Shown here one piece after another: positions 39,238-39,629 of a DNA stretch of 39,629 nt. Location of the stretch: the NCBI GenBank assembly GCA_022703965.1, contig JAKJHH010000005.1, positions 1 to 39,629 on the forward strand. The letters are read 5' to 3'. Numbering within the stretch: the stretch's first letter is position 1; the number at the start of each line of letters is the position of its first letter. This stretch comes from Verrucomicrobiota bacterium (GTDB taxonomy: Bacteria; Verrucomicrobiota; Lentisphaeria; Victivallales; UBA1829). The notes beneath the pieces were generated by a model. It had not been told where the DNA came from. It did not search any database and was given only the letters and a program-made list of their open reading frames with translations. The translations under genes and the position numbers were made by a program.

Positions 39238-39629
39238 ATGGAAATGAACTTATTTACACCGCGAGGACAGGTAAAAGAATTGATCCGAAAATGGATTTCG
39301 GAAGGTTCTCTTGGACGCGGAAATATGGTTCCAAGCGAGATTCTTATATCTGAACAGTTGAATCTGTCGCGCGGGACGGTGAGAACCGCGCTGGAAGAAC
39401 TGGAGCAGGAAGGAGTACTGGAGAAACGCAACCATAGGCGTTATGTGTCCGACCACCTGCATAAGAGTAATGCGGTTCGCGATCTGGTTTTACTGGTGGG
39501 AGCATCGAATGAGGACTCGGCAAAGTTCCGAAATACGGGCTTCGGCCTGGCAGTACAGGCAGGAATACTGGATGCGCTGTCGGAAAGGTCGAAAAATGTG
39601 GTGAGCCTGCATTTGGACAACATAAATCT
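39238..39629 (+). CDS. GntR-family regulator, truncated by the window end
   Basis: The frame stays open to the last base, giving about 130 residues. I start at the ATG at 39238 with GGAAA upstream; a second ATG at 39244 is possible. Residues about 5-70 are a GntR winged helix (RKWISEGSLGRGNMVPSE, LNLSRGTVRTALEELEQEGV). The residues after about 80 (DLVLLVGASN, GLAVQAGILDAL) look like the first strand and helix of a LacI-type ligand-binding domain. It is therefore probably another GntR/LacI chimera. The promoter and 14-bp inverted repeat directly upstream suggest autoregulation. Confidence 0.85.
   Translation, partial: MEMNLFTPRGQVKELIRKWISEGSLGRGNMVPSEILISEQLNLSRGTVRTALEELEQEGVLEKRNHRRYVSDHLHKSNAVRDLVLLVGASNEDSAKFRNTGFGLAVQAGILDALSERSKNVVSLHLDNIN

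Noticed and set aside
1-39629. tRNA or rRNA genes
   Set aside because: I looked through the intergenic stretches for tRNA-like cloverleaf sequence with GGTTCRANYCC-type arms and found none.

Overview
The window most likely comes from a member of the Lentisphaerota (Victivallales-like), or a close relative in the Planctomycetota-Verrucomicrobiota-Chlamydiota group. The signs are: a DUF1559-like pseudopilin of the kind these genomes carry in large numbers, placed at the head of a glycosidase operon; GntR-type chimeric regulators beside glycoside hydrolases; a TIGR04073-like exosortase-associated protein; LptF/G and an LPS-kinase-like protein, which imply an outer membrane; and many short dispersed intergenic repeats. 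The taxonomic assignment is inference. Promoters are mostly canonical TTGnnn-N17-TATAAT.

Layout. 1-257: hairpin-rich intergenic repeats. 258-5986 (minus): pseudopilin, large secreted GH42-like glycosidase and secreted SGNH hydrolase, the last with its own promoter and a LacI-type operator. 6127-7524 (plus): divergent regulator fusing a GntR DNA-binding domain to an ABC-type solute-binding domain. 7525-8535: structured leader and a two-repeat acidic protein. 8613-10037 (minus): membrane histidine kinase. 10171-11604 (minus): cytoplasmic GH13 enzyme, divergent from an AraC regulator that is followed by a ferredoxin-nitroreductase. 13607-16474 (minus): TerB-like protein, LPS-kinase-like protein and ankyrin lipoprotein. 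16567: Sua5/TsaC. 17198-20626: divergent GH95 enzyme and GntR/LacI-type chimera with a clear operator. 20659-26525 (minus): cheW, a CheA hybrid with an extra CheW domain, and a large soluble double-Cache protein. 27006-34878 (plus): LptF/G permease, threonine synthase, EcfT/EcfA, MgtE-like channel, two related secreted proteins and MetF. 35243-35925: repeat-dense, gene-free. 35926-37557 (minus): LarB and a PocR-type AraC regulator, divergent from an FAD oxidoreductase. 39238-end: truncated GntR regulator with a 14-bp perfect inverted-repeat operator.

How the parts fit. Three regulator-plus-enzyme modules (6.1 kb, 11.7 kb, 19.5 kb) look like dedicated sugar-sensing circuits for glycan breakdown. 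The regulators at 6.1, 19.5 and 39.2 kb share one promoter layout, in which the half-site repeats lie in or beside the -10/spacer region, suggesting autoregulation. The che cluster contains no methyl-accepting protein; a soluble tandem-Cache protein occupies the place of a receptor. The most interesting items are the GntR-SBP one-component sensor with its operator, the receptor-less Cache/CheA/CheW cluster, and a family of palindromic repeats, two copies of which overlap the stop codons of unrelated genes.
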